Shown here: piece after piece, positions 9,145 to 17,742 of the stretch
Numbering within the stretch: the stretch's first letter is position 1
How the letters are laid out: every line of letters begins with the position of its first letter
Assembly: GCF_036231945.1 (NCBI RefSeq)
Contig: NZ_CP109599.1
Location: forward strand, 558,001-622,000
Direction: 5' to 3'
Source: Streptomyces sp. NBC_01429
Lineage (GTDB): Bacteria > Actinomycetota > Actinomycetes > Streptomycetales > Streptomycetaceae
DNA length: 64,000 nucleotides
Notes under the pieces: generated by a model
What the model was told of the DNA's origin: nothing
Databases searched by the model: none
What the model saw: the letters and a program-made list of their open reading frames with translations, nothing else
Position numbers and translations under genes: made by a program

Positions 9145-9854
9145 CCGCCGCCGTCCACGAGCCGCTGCGCGACTGGTACCGGGCGTACCCGCCCTTCACC
9201 GTCGGCGGCAGCCTCTACGCCGTACCGCCCGCACACCGTGCCGCCACCGCGGCGGCGCTGGCCGAGCGCGACTGCCGGGTGCACGTCGACATCATCGTCG
9301 ACGCGGCCGGGCGCGGCCTCGGTGTCAGCCGCCACGAACTCGACCGGGCCCGCGCACTCGCCCCCGGCGCCAGGATCGACCTGCACCTGATCGTCGCGGA
9401 CGCGCTGCCCCCAGCGGCGACCGCCGGGATCGTCGGGGCCACGGTCGCGACCGCGGCCCGACTCGGCGTGGAGGCGGTCACCATGGACCTCGCCCGGATC
9501 GAACGGTGTCCCACCGCGATCGACGCTCTCCACCGGTCCGGCATCGCGCTCTGGCTGGAGCACTCCCCCGGGGGGCGCGTCCAGGAACTTCCCCCCGGCG
9601 TCGACGGATCCCTGGTGATGTTCATCCCGCCCGGCACCAAGCGGTCCGCCGACCCGTCGATGCTCACCGAGGTCGGCCGCCTCGCCGCCACCATGCCCAC
9701 CGCCGTCGACGGGGGCATCACCGCACCCGTCGCGGCACAGTGCGTGGCACAGGGCGCCACGTACATCGTCGCGGGCCGCAGCCTGCTCACCGCCGCGTCG
9801 CCCGCGTCCGCCCCCGCACCCCGTACCGAGAACCACCGAGAGGATCTGCCATGA
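9141..9854 (+). CDS. Ribulose-phosphate 3-epimerase-like TIM-barrel protein
   Basis: A 237-residue protein starting at ATG 9141 inside the kinase stop (ATGA). It follows the RPE pattern: CRVHVDIIVD (HxD metal pair), RIDLHLIVAD (third metal His) and PTAVDGGIT (second metal Asp and phosphate loop). The usual VHPGFGGQ loop is replaced by MFIPPGTKRSADPSML, so the active site has drifted from true RPE. It may epimerise a different ketose phosphate, such as a hexulose 6-phosphate. The family call is firm and the substrate is unknown. Confidence 0.78.
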   Translation: MTAAVHEPLRDWYRAYPPFTVGGSLYAVPPAHRAATAAALAERDCRVHVDIIVDAAGRGLGVSRHELDRARALAPGARIDLHLIVADALPPAATAGIVGATVATAARLGVEAVTMDLARIERCPTAIDALHRSGIALWLEHSPGGRVQELPPGVDGSLVMFIPPGTKRSADPSMLTEVGRLAATMPTAVDGGITAPVAAQCVAQGATYIVAGRSLLTAASPASAPAPRTENHREDLP

Positions 9855-10909
9855 CCCGCACCGGCACCGTCCCTTCCACCATGAGGGCCGGCGTCCTCAC
9901 CGGTCCGCGCACCCTGACCGTCGAGGAGGTCCCCACCCCGGCCTGCGCCGCCGACGAGGTCGTCATCCGCGTCGCCGCGGTCGGTGTGTGCGGGTCCGAC
10001 ACCCACTACTTCCGCCACGGCCGCATCGGCGACTTCGTCGTGGACGCGCCCCTGATCCTCGGTCACGAGCTGTCCGGACGCATCGTCGCTGTGGGTACGG
10101 ACGTCCCCGCAACCCGCGTCGGCGAACGCGTCGCCGTCGAACCGCAACGCCCCTGCCGCCGCTGCCGGCAGTGCCGCGCGGGCCGATACAACCTCTGCCC
10201 CGACATGGAGTTCTACGCCACCCCGCCGGTGGACGGCGCCTTCGCCGAATTCTGCGTCATCCGCACCGAGTTCGCGCACGCCGTGCCCGACGCGCTCTCC
10301 GACGAGGCCGCGGCCCTCCTGGAGCCCCTGTCGGTGGCCATCACCACCATGCGCAAGGCCGGCGTCGTCCCCGGATCCAGCATCCTCATCGCCGGCGCAG
10401 GGCCCATCGGCATCATCTGCGCCCAGACGGCGCGGGCGTTCGGAGCGGCTCGGATCGTCGTCACCGACCCCGTGGGGGAACGCCGCGAGCGCGCCCTGCG
10501 CTTCGGCGCCACCGAGGTGATCGACCCGCTGGACACCGACATCGCCACCGCCGGTCTCGACGTCGACGCCTTCGTCGACGCCAGCGGTGCGCCCGCGGCC
10601 GTCATGTCCGGCATCAAGGCCGTCGCCCCGGCCGGCCGGGTCGTCCTCGTCGGGCTCGGCTCCTCGGAGATGGCCCTGCCCGTCGAGCACATCCAGAACC
10701 GCGAGATCACCGTCACCGGCATCTTCCGCTACACCGACACCTGGCCCGCCGCCATCCACCTGGCCGCGACCGGGCAGGTCGACCTCGACTCGCTCGTCAC
10801 CGGCCGGTTCGACCTCGAACACGCCGCCGAAGCCCTGGAGAGCGACCTCGACCCGGCCGGCCTGAAGTCGGTCGTCTACCCCGTCTCCGTACCCGCCACC
10901 GCTCCGTAG
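9851..10909 (+). CDS. Zinc-dependent alcohol dehydrogenase (sorbitol/xylitol dehydrogenase-like)
   Basis: A 352-residue medium-chain dehydrogenase starting at ATG 9851, overlapping the epimerase-like gene by 4 bp. Catalytic zinc ligands are GVCGSDTHYF and GHELSG. The structural-zinc loop CRRCRQCRAGRYNLC and the Rossmann motif GAGPIGIICAQ are present. This resembles polyol (L-iditol/sorbitol/xylitol) 2-dehydrogenases that oxidise a sugar alcohol to the ketose which an FGGY kinase then phosphorylates. The polyol is inferred, not shown. Confidence 0.9.
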   Translation: MTRTGTVPSTMRAGVLTGPRTLTVEEVPTPACAADEVVIRVAAVGVCGSDTHYFRHGRIGDFVVDAPLILGHELSGRIVAVGTDVPATRVGERVAVEPQRPCRRCRQCRAGRYNLCPDMEFYATPPVDGAFAEFCVIRTEFAHAVPDALSDEAAALLEPLSVAITTMRKAGVVPGSSILIAGAGPIGIICAQTARAFGAARIVVTDPVGERRERALRFGATEVIDPLDTDIATAGLDVDAFVDASGAPAAVMSGIKAVAPAGRVVLVGLGSSEMALPVEHIQNREITVTGIFRYTDTWPAAIHLAATGQVDLDSLVTGRFDLEHAAEALESDLDPAGLKSVVYPVSVPATAP

Positions 10910-10957
10910 CCAGGCCCCGCAGACCGGCCCCCGTACTCACCGAAAGGTCACCCGCAC

Positions 10958-11722
10958 ATGTCATCACCGTTCAGCCTCGAAGGCCGCACCGCTCTCGTCA
11001 CCGGCGGCAACCAGGGACTCGGCAAGGCCTTCGCGTTCGCCCTCGCCCAGGCCGGCGCGCGCGTGGCCATCTCCGGCCGGCGCCCGGAGGCCAACCGCGC
11101 CGTCAGCGAACAGGCCGCGGCGGCCGGCTTCGAATTCGCCGCCATCACCGCCGACATCACGGACGACGCCCAGGTGACGGCCATGACGGAACAGGCCGAG
11201 GAATCCCTCGGCGGACACATCGACATCCTCGTCAACAACGCCGGCACCTGCTACCACGCGCCCTCCTTCGAGGTCACCGACGACCAGTGGTCCTCGGTGT
11301 TCGACCTGAACGTACGCGCCCTGTGGAAGACCTCCCTCGCCGTGGGGGCGGGCATGTGCCGGCGGGGCTCCGGATCGATCGTCAACATCGGCAGCATGTC
11401 CGGCCTCATCGTCAACCGGCCGCAGTGGCAGCCCGCCTACAACGCGTCCAAGGCGGCCGTCCACCACCTGACCAAGTCGCTCGCGGTCGAATGGGCCCCC
11501 CACGGCGTGCGCGTCAACGCCCTGGCCCCCGGCTACACCAAGACCGAGATGGCCCCGGTCGACCGTCCCGACCTGCGCCGCCAATGGATCGACGACTGCC
11601 CCCAGCAGCGCGCCGCGCTCCCCGAGGAGATCGCGCCCAGCGTGGTCTTCCTCGCCAGCGACGCCGCCGGCTTCATCACCGGATCCATCCTGGTCGCCGA
11701 CGGCGGCTACACCGCGGTCTGA
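10958..11722 (+). CDS. SDR-family oxidoreductase (gluconate 5-dehydrogenase-like)
   Basis: A 254-residue classical short-chain dehydrogenase: cofactor motif TGGNQGLGKA, NNAGTC, catalytic Ser in NIGSMSG and Tyr/Lys in YNASKAA. GAAAGG lies about 11 bases before the ATG. It sits between two polyol-type alcohol dehydrogenases, so a role in sugar, polyol or sugar-acid redox is likely. Close family members include gluconate 5-dehydrogenase and mannitol-type SDRs. Confidence 0.88.
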   Translation: MSSPFSLEGRTALVTGGNQGLGKAFAFALAQAGARVAISGRRPEANRAVSEQAAAAGFEFAAITADITDDAQVTAMTEQAEESLGGHIDILVNNAGTCYHAPSFEVTDDQWSSVFDLNVRALWKTSLAVGAGMCRRGSGSIVNIGSMSGLIVNRPQWQPAYNASKAAVHHLTKSLAVEWAPHGVRVNALAPGYTKTEMAPVDRPDLRRQWIDDCPQQRAALPEEIAPSVVFLASDAAGFITGSILVADGGYTAV

Positions 11723-11738
11723 GACAGGAGAAACGAAC

Positions 11739-12776
11739 ATGAACACCCTCGCCACCAACCGCCGGATCGTCGTCACCTCCCTCGACGACATCCGCGTCGA
11801 GCGGATCCCGCGCCCCGAACCCGGGCCCGGCCAGGTCCTGGTCCGCTCCACCGTCGTGGGCATCTGCGGTTCCGACATGCACGCCGTCCATGGCCGCCAC
11901 CCCTTCGTCAGCCTGCCGATGCGCCCCGGACACGAAGTGGTCGGAGTCGTCGATGGAACGGGGGCCGGGGTGGACCCCGCCCTGACCGGCACCCGCGTCG
12001 TCATCGAGCCCAACCTCGCCTGCGGCACCTGCGCCCAGTGTCTGCGGGGCCGCTACAACATCTGCGCCACCCTGGACGTCTTCGGCTGCCAGACGCCCGG
12101 CGGCATGACCGACCACTTCGTGATCGCCGCCGATCGTGCCGTACCGCTCCCCGACGACCTCGACGATCTCCGCGCCGCCCTCGTCGAGCCCGCGGCCACC
12201 CCGGTGCACGCCGTGCGCCGCGCCGGTGACCTCACGGGCCGCCGGGTCCTCGTCGTCGGAGCCGGCCCCATCGGTCTGTTCGTCCTCCTCGCCGCGCGGG
12301 CGGCCGGGGCCGCGCACATCGCGGTCGCCGACCTGCTCGACGGCAAGAGGGAACTCGCCCGCCGCCTCGGCGCCGACTCCGTCCTCGACCCGGCCGACCC
12401 CGACGCCGCGGACCACGCCGTCACGGCCCTCGGTGGCAGGGCGGACGTCGTGTTCGACTGCGTCTCCAGGGAGTCGACCGTACGGCTGGCCATCAATGTC
12501 CTGGACAAGGGCGGCCTGCTGATGACCGTCGGTGTCCCCAGCGGTCCCACCTCGATCGACCTCGACCTCGTCCAGGACCGCGAGCTGACCATCATGGGCA
12601 ACCTCATGTACACCCGTCAGGACATCGACCGCGCCATCGAGCTCCTGCGCGGCGCCACGTTCGCGCTCTCCGACATCGTCACCGCCACGTACGACATCGA
12701 GGACGCCGCCGAGGCCTTCCGCGCCTCCGACGACCCCAAGCACGTGAAAGTGCTCGTCACCGTCGCGCGGCCCTGA
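11739..12776 (+). CDS. Zinc-binding alcohol dehydrogenase (second polyol dehydrogenase-like)
   Basis: A 345-residue medium-chain dehydrogenase, distinct from the one at 9851. It has GICGSDMHAVHG and GHEVVG for the catalytic zinc, CGTCAQCLRGRYNIC for structural zinc, and VVGAGPIGLFVLLAA for NAD(P). AGGAG precedes the ATG, 16 bp after the SDR stop. It is the last gene of the operon and is followed by a strong hairpin. It probably oxidises a related polyol or sugar acid. Confidence 0.9.
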   Translation: MNTLATNRRIVVTSLDDIRVERIPRPEPGPGQVLVRSTVVGICGSDMHAVHGRHPFVSLPMRPGHEVVGVVDGTGAGVDPALTGTRVVIEPNLACGTCAQCLRGRYNICATLDVFGCQTPGGMTDHFVIAADRAVPLPDDLDDLRAALVEPAATPVHAVRRAGDLTGRRVLVVGAGPIGLFVLLAARAAGAAHIAVADLLDGKRELARRLGADSVLDPADPDAADHAVTALGGRADVVFDCVSRESTVRLAINVLDKGGLLMTVGVPSGPTSIDLDLVQDRELTIMGNLMYTRQDIDRAIELLRGATFALSDIVTATYDIEDAAEAFRASDDPKHVKVLVTVARP

Positions 12777-12803
12777 GCCGTCGCGCGCACTCGTCCGTTC
12801 CCA

Positions 12804-12827
12804 CGCCCGGCCCGTCAGGGCCGGGCG
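12804..12827. terminator. Bidirectional hairpin terminator between convergent genes
   Basis: CGCCCGGCCC and GGGCCGGGCG form a perfect 10-bp stem with a GTCA loop. It lies just after the alcohol dehydrogenase stop (12776) and overlaps the last codons of the convergent LysR gene. It lacks a T tract, as is common in high-GC actinobacteria. Confidence 0.7.
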
Positions 12828-13720
12828 GCCTCGGTACCGACCTCCTCGGCGAGTGCGCGGAACCGCAGCCCCGCCTGGCTCTCGTAGCGGGGGTTCCAGG
12901 CGACGGCCAGGCCGAGCCGGGGCTGCGGCACCTCGGTGATCAGATCGCGGAACTCCACACCGTCGCGGCCCTTCCTGGCGGCGCTGGAGGGGACGAGCGC
13001 CACCCCCATCCCGCTGCCGACCAGGAAGAGGACCGTCTCCACCTGCACGGCCTCCTGCGTGACCCTGGGTGTCACCCCGGCCTCCCGGAACAGCATCGTG
13101 GACAGGGCGTGCAGACCCGGGATGGTGCTCTGGGTGTAGTCGATGAACGGCTCGTCCGCGAGATCCCGCAGGGTGATCCGCTTCTGCCGGGCGAACCGGT
13201 GGTCCTTGGGCAGGGCGAGGACGAAACGGTCGGCCTCCACCGTCACGTACTGGAGATCGCTGCGCCGGACGAGCGGGACGCGGACGATGCACACGTCCAG
13301 TGTGTGCCGTTCCAGGGAGTCGACGAGGCCGGTGTTGGTGTCCTCCGTGAACTTCAGTGTGACGCCCGGGTAGGTCCGGCGGAAGGCGCGCAGGAGCAGG
13401 GGCAGCAGCCGGTTCTTCGCGGACCCGACGAAGCCGACGCGCAGCGTCCCGGTGGCACCGGCGGCGGTGGACTCGGCGACCCGCGCCAGCTCCGCCGCGT
13501 GGAAGACGGCGGCGCGGGCGTGTTCGAGGGCCGCCTCGCCGGCCGCGGTCAGTTCGACGCTGTGCGTGGACCGGACGAAGAGCCTGGCGCCGATCTCTTC
13601 CTCCAGCTTGCGGATGGAGACCGAGAGCGGGGGCTGTGTCATGTGCAAACGGTCCGCCGCCGTACGGAAGTTGAGGGTCTCGGCCACAGCCAGGAAGTGC
13701 TTCAGCTGCCGTAGCTCCAT
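12815..13720 (-). CDS. LysR-family transcriptional regulator
   Basis: A 301-residue protein. The start is ATG 13720, preceded by GAGGTATCACC; a longer version from 13735 lacks this spacing. The N-terminal winged HTH is classic LysR (LRQLKHFLAVAETLNFRTAADRLH, then TQPPLSVSIRKLEEEIG). The C-terminal half is the co-inducer binding domain (GTLRVGFVGSAKNRLLPLLL). It is divergent from the acyl-CoA synthetase gene 119 bp away and is likely to regulate that CoA-ester catabolic operon. Confidence 0.93.
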   Translation of the reverse strand: MELRQLKHFLAVAETLNFRTAADRLHMTQPPLSVSIRKLEEEIGARLFVRSTHSVELTAAGEAALEHARAAVFHAAELARVAESTAAGATGTLRVGFVGSAKNRLLPLLLRAFRRTYPGVTLKFTEDTNTGLVDSLERHTLDVCIVRVPLVRRSDLQYVTVEADRFVLALPKDHRFARQKRITLRDLADEPFIDYTQSTIPGLHALSTMLFREAGVTPRVTQEAVQVETVLFLVGSGMGVALVPSSAARKGRDGVEFRDLITEVPQPRLGLAVAWNPRYESQAGLRFRALAEEVGTEAARP

Positions 13721-13839
13721 GGTGATACCTCGCACGTATCAAGAGTTGGCGATCGCAGTGCGGGCATTGTATGACCAGAGCGGGGTCGGCATGGTGACTC
13801 ACACCACACACGCACGGACAGCACCAAGGGAGCCGCCCC

Positions 13840-15966
13840 ATGTCAGCCGTGCCCTCCTCGCCTGTTCCGACAGGCTTCGAGCAGGCTTTCCGCCCGCGTT
13901 CGGTCGCCGTGATCGGCGCTTCGGACGACCCGAGCCGGATCTCCGGCCGGGCCCTGCACTACCTGCGCCGCGCCGGGTACAAGGGCCGTGTCCATCCCGT
14001 CAACCACAAACGGGCGACGGTGCAGGGACTGCCGGCGTATCCGTCGCTGGACGCGGTTCCCGAGGTCCCGGACATGGCACTGATCTGCCTCCCCTCGCGG
14101 CTGCTCGCACAGGCGGTCACCGACTGCGTGGCGAAGGGCGTGGGCGCCGCCGTCATCTACGCGGCCGGTTTCGCGGAGACGGGCGAGGAGGGCCGGGCGC
14201 TCCAGGAGGAGCTGGCCGGGATCGCCCGGCGGGGGAACCTGCGGCTCTTCGGACCCAACTGTCTGGGGCTGCTGCACGCGGCCAGTGGCTTCGTCGGCAC
14301 CTTCAGCAGCGCCTTCGACGAGGCGATTCCCACGGGCGGCAATGTCGCGGTGGTCAGCCAGAGCGGTGCCTACGGTGGCCATCTGGCCTATCTGTGCCGT
14401 CGCCGCAACATCGACATCGGCTACTGGGTGTCGACCGGAAACGAGGCCGGCACCGATGTCGCCGACTGCATCCACTGGCTCGCCCTCCAGGACGACGTGT
14501 CGGTGATCCTCGCCTACGCCGAGGGCGTCCGGGACGCGGAGCGGCTGCGTACCGCACTGACGGTGGCCCACGAGCAGCGCAAGCCGGTCATCTTCATGAA
14601 GGTCGGGTCCTCCGGCACCGGCGCTGTGGCGGCGCAGTCCCACACCGCCTCGCTGGTGGGGAGCGACAGCGTCTACGACGCGTTGTTCCGGCAGTACGGT
14701 GTGCACCGCGCCCGCACCACCCAGGAGCAGGTCGACCTGGCCTACGCGTGCAGCAGGGGTGTGCTGCCGGCCGGCCGCAGGCTGGGCATCGTCACCGTCT
14801 CGGGCGGCTTCGGTGTGCAGTTGTGCGACGCCGCCGAGCGGTACGGGCTGGACGTCGCGGGACTGCCCGAGGAGGCCAGGGCCCGGCTGCGCGAGGTCAA
14901 CCCGATGGGCAGCGACGACAATCCCTGCGACACCACGGCGGGCTGGCTCAACGACATGAGCCTGATCACCGACACCTACCGGGTCATGTACGCCCAGGGC
15001 GACTACGACAGTGTGATCGGCTCGTTCACCATGCTGCCGGACTCGCCGACGTACGGCGAAGGCATCAAGGAGGCGATCCGCAAGGGCACTTCGGACTTCA
15101 TGGACCGGCCGACCGTGCTGTGCATGGAGGCCCGTCCCGAAGTCGTGCGGTCCTACGAGGAAGCGGGCTTCCTCGTGTACGACGACTCCGAGCGCGCCGT
15201 CGCTGCCCTCGACGGGCTCACCCGGCTGCGGGAGGGTTTCGAGCGTCCGCTGCCTACGCCGGGCGGTACGGAGGCGCTGCGCCGGGAGGTGCCGGACGGG
15301 CCGCTCTCCGAAGCGGCCGCGCAGCGGCTGCTGGCCTCGGCGGGCGTACCGTTCCCCGCCTCCCGGGTGGTGACGTCGGCCCAGGAGGCCGCCGAGGCCG
15401 CGACGGAGACCGGGTTCCCGGTCGTGATGAAGATCGTCTCGCCCGGCATCCCGCACAAGACGGAGATCGGCGGTGTGGTGCTCGGTGTCGCTGACGCGCA
15501 GGCCGCCGCTGCCGAGTTCACCGCGCTGACCGAGCGCGCCGCCGCCGCGCGCCCCGACGCGCGGGTGGACGGGGTGCTGGTCGCGCGGACGGCGCCGCGG
15601 GGCCCGGAGGTGATCGTCGGCGCGCGGCGCGACCCGGTCTTCGGTCCGGTCGTGATGTTCGGCACCGGCGGGGTACGGGCGGAGCTGTACCGCGATGTCG
15701 CGACCCGGGTCGGCGCCGTCGACCGGGACGAGGCGCTGCGCATGATCGCCGAGACGCGCGGACACGCCCTGCTGACCGGGTTCCGGGGCGCGCCCGAGGC
15801 GGATGTCGACGCCGTCGCCGACCTGCTGGTGACCGTCTCCGCGTTCGCCGTCGCCAACGCGGACCGGATCGAGGCCGTGGAGCTGAACCCGGTGGTCGTC
15901 CTCGCGGCCGGGCAGGGTGTGCTGGCGCTGGACGCCCTGGTGGTGGAGCGCGAGGGGGCGTCGTGA
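13840..15966 (+). CDS. Acetate-CoA ligase family protein (ADP-forming acyl-CoA synthetase)
   Basis: A 708-residue fused NDP-forming acyl-CoA synthetase. The N-terminal CoA-binding Rossmann domain starts FRPRSVAVIGASDDPSRISG, followed by succinyl-CoA-synthetase-like ligase domains (FGPNCLGLLH, VSQSGAYGG, QSHTASLVGSD with a candidate phospho-His). The C-terminal ~220 residues are an ATP-grasp domain (VVMKIVSPGIPHKTEIGG, VMFGTGGVRAELY). It activates a carboxylic acid to its CoA ester at the cost of ATP to ADP. It leads a run of CoA-ester enzymes and overlaps the next gene by 4 bp. Confidence 0.9.
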   Translation: MSAVPSSPVPTGFEQAFRPRSVAVIGASDDPSRISGRALHYLRRAGYKGRVHPVNHKRATVQGLPAYPSLDAVPEVPDMALICLPSRLLAQAVTDCVAKGVGAAVIYAAGFAETGEEGRALQEELAGIARRGNLRLFGPNCLGLLHAASGFVGTFSSAFDEAIPTGGNVAVVSQSGAYGGHLAYLCRRRNIDIGYWVSTGNEAGTDVADCIHWLALQDDVSVILAYAEGVRDAERLRTALTVAHEQRKPVIFMKVGSSGTGAVAAQSHTASLVGSDSVYDALFRQYGVHRARTTQEQVDLAYACSRGVLPAGRRLGIVTVSGGFGVQLCDAAERYGLDVAGLPEEARARLREVNPMGSDDNPCDTTAGWLNDMSLITDTYRVMYAQGDYDSVIGSFTMLPDSPTYGEGIKEAIRKGTSDFMDRPTVLCMEARPEVVRSYEEAGFLVYDDSERAVAALDGLTRLREGFERPLPTPGGTEALRREVPDGPLSEAAAQRLLASAGVPFPASRVVTSAQEAAEAATETGFPVVMKIVSPGIPHKTEIGGVVLGVADAQAAAAEFTALTERAAAARPDARVDGVLVARTAPRGPEVIVGARRDPVFGPVVMFGTGGVRAELYRDVATRVGAVDRDEALRMIAETRGHALLTGFRGAPEADVDAVADLLVTVSAFAVANADRIEAVELNPVVVLAAGQGVLALDALVVEREGAS

Positions 15967-16820
15967 CGATGGACCCGCGGAAGCTGCTGCGGCGGGAGTT
16001 CGCGCCGGTACGGCAGCGGTACACCGCCCGGGACCGCGCCCTCTACGCGCTGAGCCTGGGCGTCGGCGCAGATCCGCTCGACGCCCGTCAGCTCGCGTAC
16101 GTACGGGAGGAGGACGGGCGCGTCTTCCCCACCATGGCGAACGTGCTCGGCTACCCGGGCTTCTGGGCCCGGGAGGAGGACACCGGCATCGACTGGCGGC
16201 GGCTGCTGCACGTCGAGCAGTCGATGACACTGCACGCCCCCCTGCCGCCGGAGGGCGAGGTGGTGGGCAGCACCCGGGTCACCGGCGTCGTGGACAAGGG
16301 TGTGGACAAGGGCGCCCTGCTCTACCAGGAGCGGCGGATCGTGGAGGCGGGCAGCGGACGGCTCCTGGCCGAGGTGGGCCAGGTCAGCCTGTTGCGCGGG
16401 GACGGCGGCTGCGGCAGCACCAGGGACGCCGCCGCGCCGGCGCACCGGATGCCGGGACGAGCGCCGGACGCCGTGCACGACCTGCCCACCCTGCCCCAGG
16501 CCGCGCTGCTCTACCGGCTCAACGGCGACACCAACCCGGTGCACTCCGATCCCGCGACCGCGCGGGCGGCGGGGTTCGACCGGCCCATCCTGCACGGACT
16601 GTGCACCTTCGGTGTGGCCGTGCACGCCCTGCTGGCCGGCGCCCTGGGCTGGGACGACTCCGGGCCGCACCGGCTGCGGGTCCGCTTCACCGCCCCGGTC
16701 CTCCCCGGGGAGACGCTGCGGACCGAGTCCTGGACCGACGGGAACGTCGTGTCCTTCCGCACCACCGCGGTCGAACGCGGCACGGTCGTCCTGGACGCCG
16801 GCCGTGTCGACCTGATCTGA
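15963..16820 (+). CDS. MaoC-family enoyl-CoA hydratase/dehydratase (double hotdog)
   Basis: A 285-residue double-hotdog protein with a GTG start in the previous stop (GTGA); an ATG two codons on (15969) is the alternative. The N-terminal half carries a degenerate hotdog (FPTMANVLGYPGFW). The C-terminal half has the hydratase-2 motif YRLNGDTNPVHSDPATARAAGF and HGLCTFG, which include the catalytic Asp/His of R-specific hydratases. This is the layout of peroxisomal-type 2-enoyl-CoA hydratase 2. It probably hydrates an enoyl-CoA made in the same pathway. Confidence 0.88.
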   Translation: MTMDPRKLLRREFAPVRQRYTARDRALYALSLGVGADPLDARQLAYVREEDGRVFPTMANVLGYPGFWAREEDTGIDWRRLLHVEQSMTLHAPLPPEGEVVGSTRVTGVVDKGVDKGALLYQERRIVEAGSGRLLAEVGQVSLLRGDGGCGSTRDAAAPAHRMPGRAPDAVHDLPTLPQAALLYRLNGDTNPVHSDPATARAAGFDRPILHGLCTFGVAVHALLAGALGWDDSGPHRLRVRFTAPVLPGETLRTESWTDGNVVSFRTTAVERGTVVLDAGRVDLI

Positions 16821-16842
16821 CCTGACGAACAGGAGCCGCATC

Positions 16843-17592
16843 ATGGATCTGGACATCGGCGGCAGGACCGCCATCATCACCGGCTCGGCCCGGGGACTGG
16901 GCTCGGCGACCGCCCACCGGCTGGCCCGGGAAGGCGCTCACGTCGTCATCACCGACATCGACGGGGCGGCCGCGGAAGCGACCGCCGGGGAACTGACCGG
17001 GCTGGGCCACCGGGCGATCGCGGTCCGCGCCGACATCACCTCGGGCACGGACGTGGAGGCCCTGGTCGCCGCCACCGTCGAGGAGTTCGGCGGGGTGGAC
17101 ATCCTCGTCAACAACGCGGGCTTCCCCCGCGACACGCTGCTCACGAAGATGACGGACGCGGACTGGGACTCGGTGATCGAGGTGATCCTCAAGGGGTCGT
17201 TCCTGGTCACCCGGGCCGTCATGCCGCATCTGATCGCGCGGCGCTGGGGCCGGGTCGTCAACATCTCCTCGCGCAGCTATCTGGGCAACCCCGGCCAGGC
17301 CAACTACTCCAGCGCCAAGGCGGGCATCCTCGGCTTCACCCGTGCGCTCGCCGCGGAGCAGGGGCGGTACGGCATCACCGTGAACGCCGTCGCCCCGGGC
17401 TTCATGGAGACCGAGGCGGTCCGCGCGCTCGATCACTACGAGAAGATCCGGGAGAAGGCGGTGGCCGCCCAGCCGCTGCGCCGTACCGGACAGCCCTCGG
17501 ACATCGCCGACGCGGTGGCGTTCCTCGCCTCGGAGCGCGCCTCCTTCATCACCGGCGAGACCCTGCACGTGACCGGCGGCCGGTTCGGCTGA
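16843..17592 (+). CDS. SDR-family oxidoreductase (FabG-like)
   Basis: A 249-residue classical SDR: TGSARGLGSATA cofactor loop, DILVNNAGF, catalytic Ser in NISSRSYLG, Tyr/Lys in YSSAKAG and C-terminal TGETLHVTGG. AGGAG precedes the ATG. Next to a MaoC hydratase it probably acts on the resulting 3-hydroxyacyl-CoA, as FabG-like 3-hydroxyacyl-CoA dehydrogenases do. Its substrate is not visible from sequence. Confidence 0.9.
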   Translation: MDLDIGGRTAIITGSARGLGSATAHRLAREGAHVVITDIDGAAAEATAGELTGLGHRAIAVRADITSGTDVEALVAATVEEFGGVDILVNNAGFPRDTLLTKMTDADWDSVIEVILKGSFLVTRAVMPHLIARRWGRVVNISSRSYLGNPGQANYSSAKAGILGFTRALAAEQGRYGITVNAVAPGFMETEAVRALDHYEKIREKAVAAQPLRRTGQPSDIADAVAFLASERASFITGETLHVTGGRFG

Positions 17593-17742
17593 CCGCCGGG
17601 CCACCGGGCCTCCGGGCCCCCGTACCAAGGGCGACCACTCCCCCATGCGCCCGTGAGCACAGCACCCACCCGTGACGCCGCGCACGCCGTCGCGCCGCCG
17701 AAGCACTCCCAGCCTGCCCAACGATGTCAATGGAGATATCCC

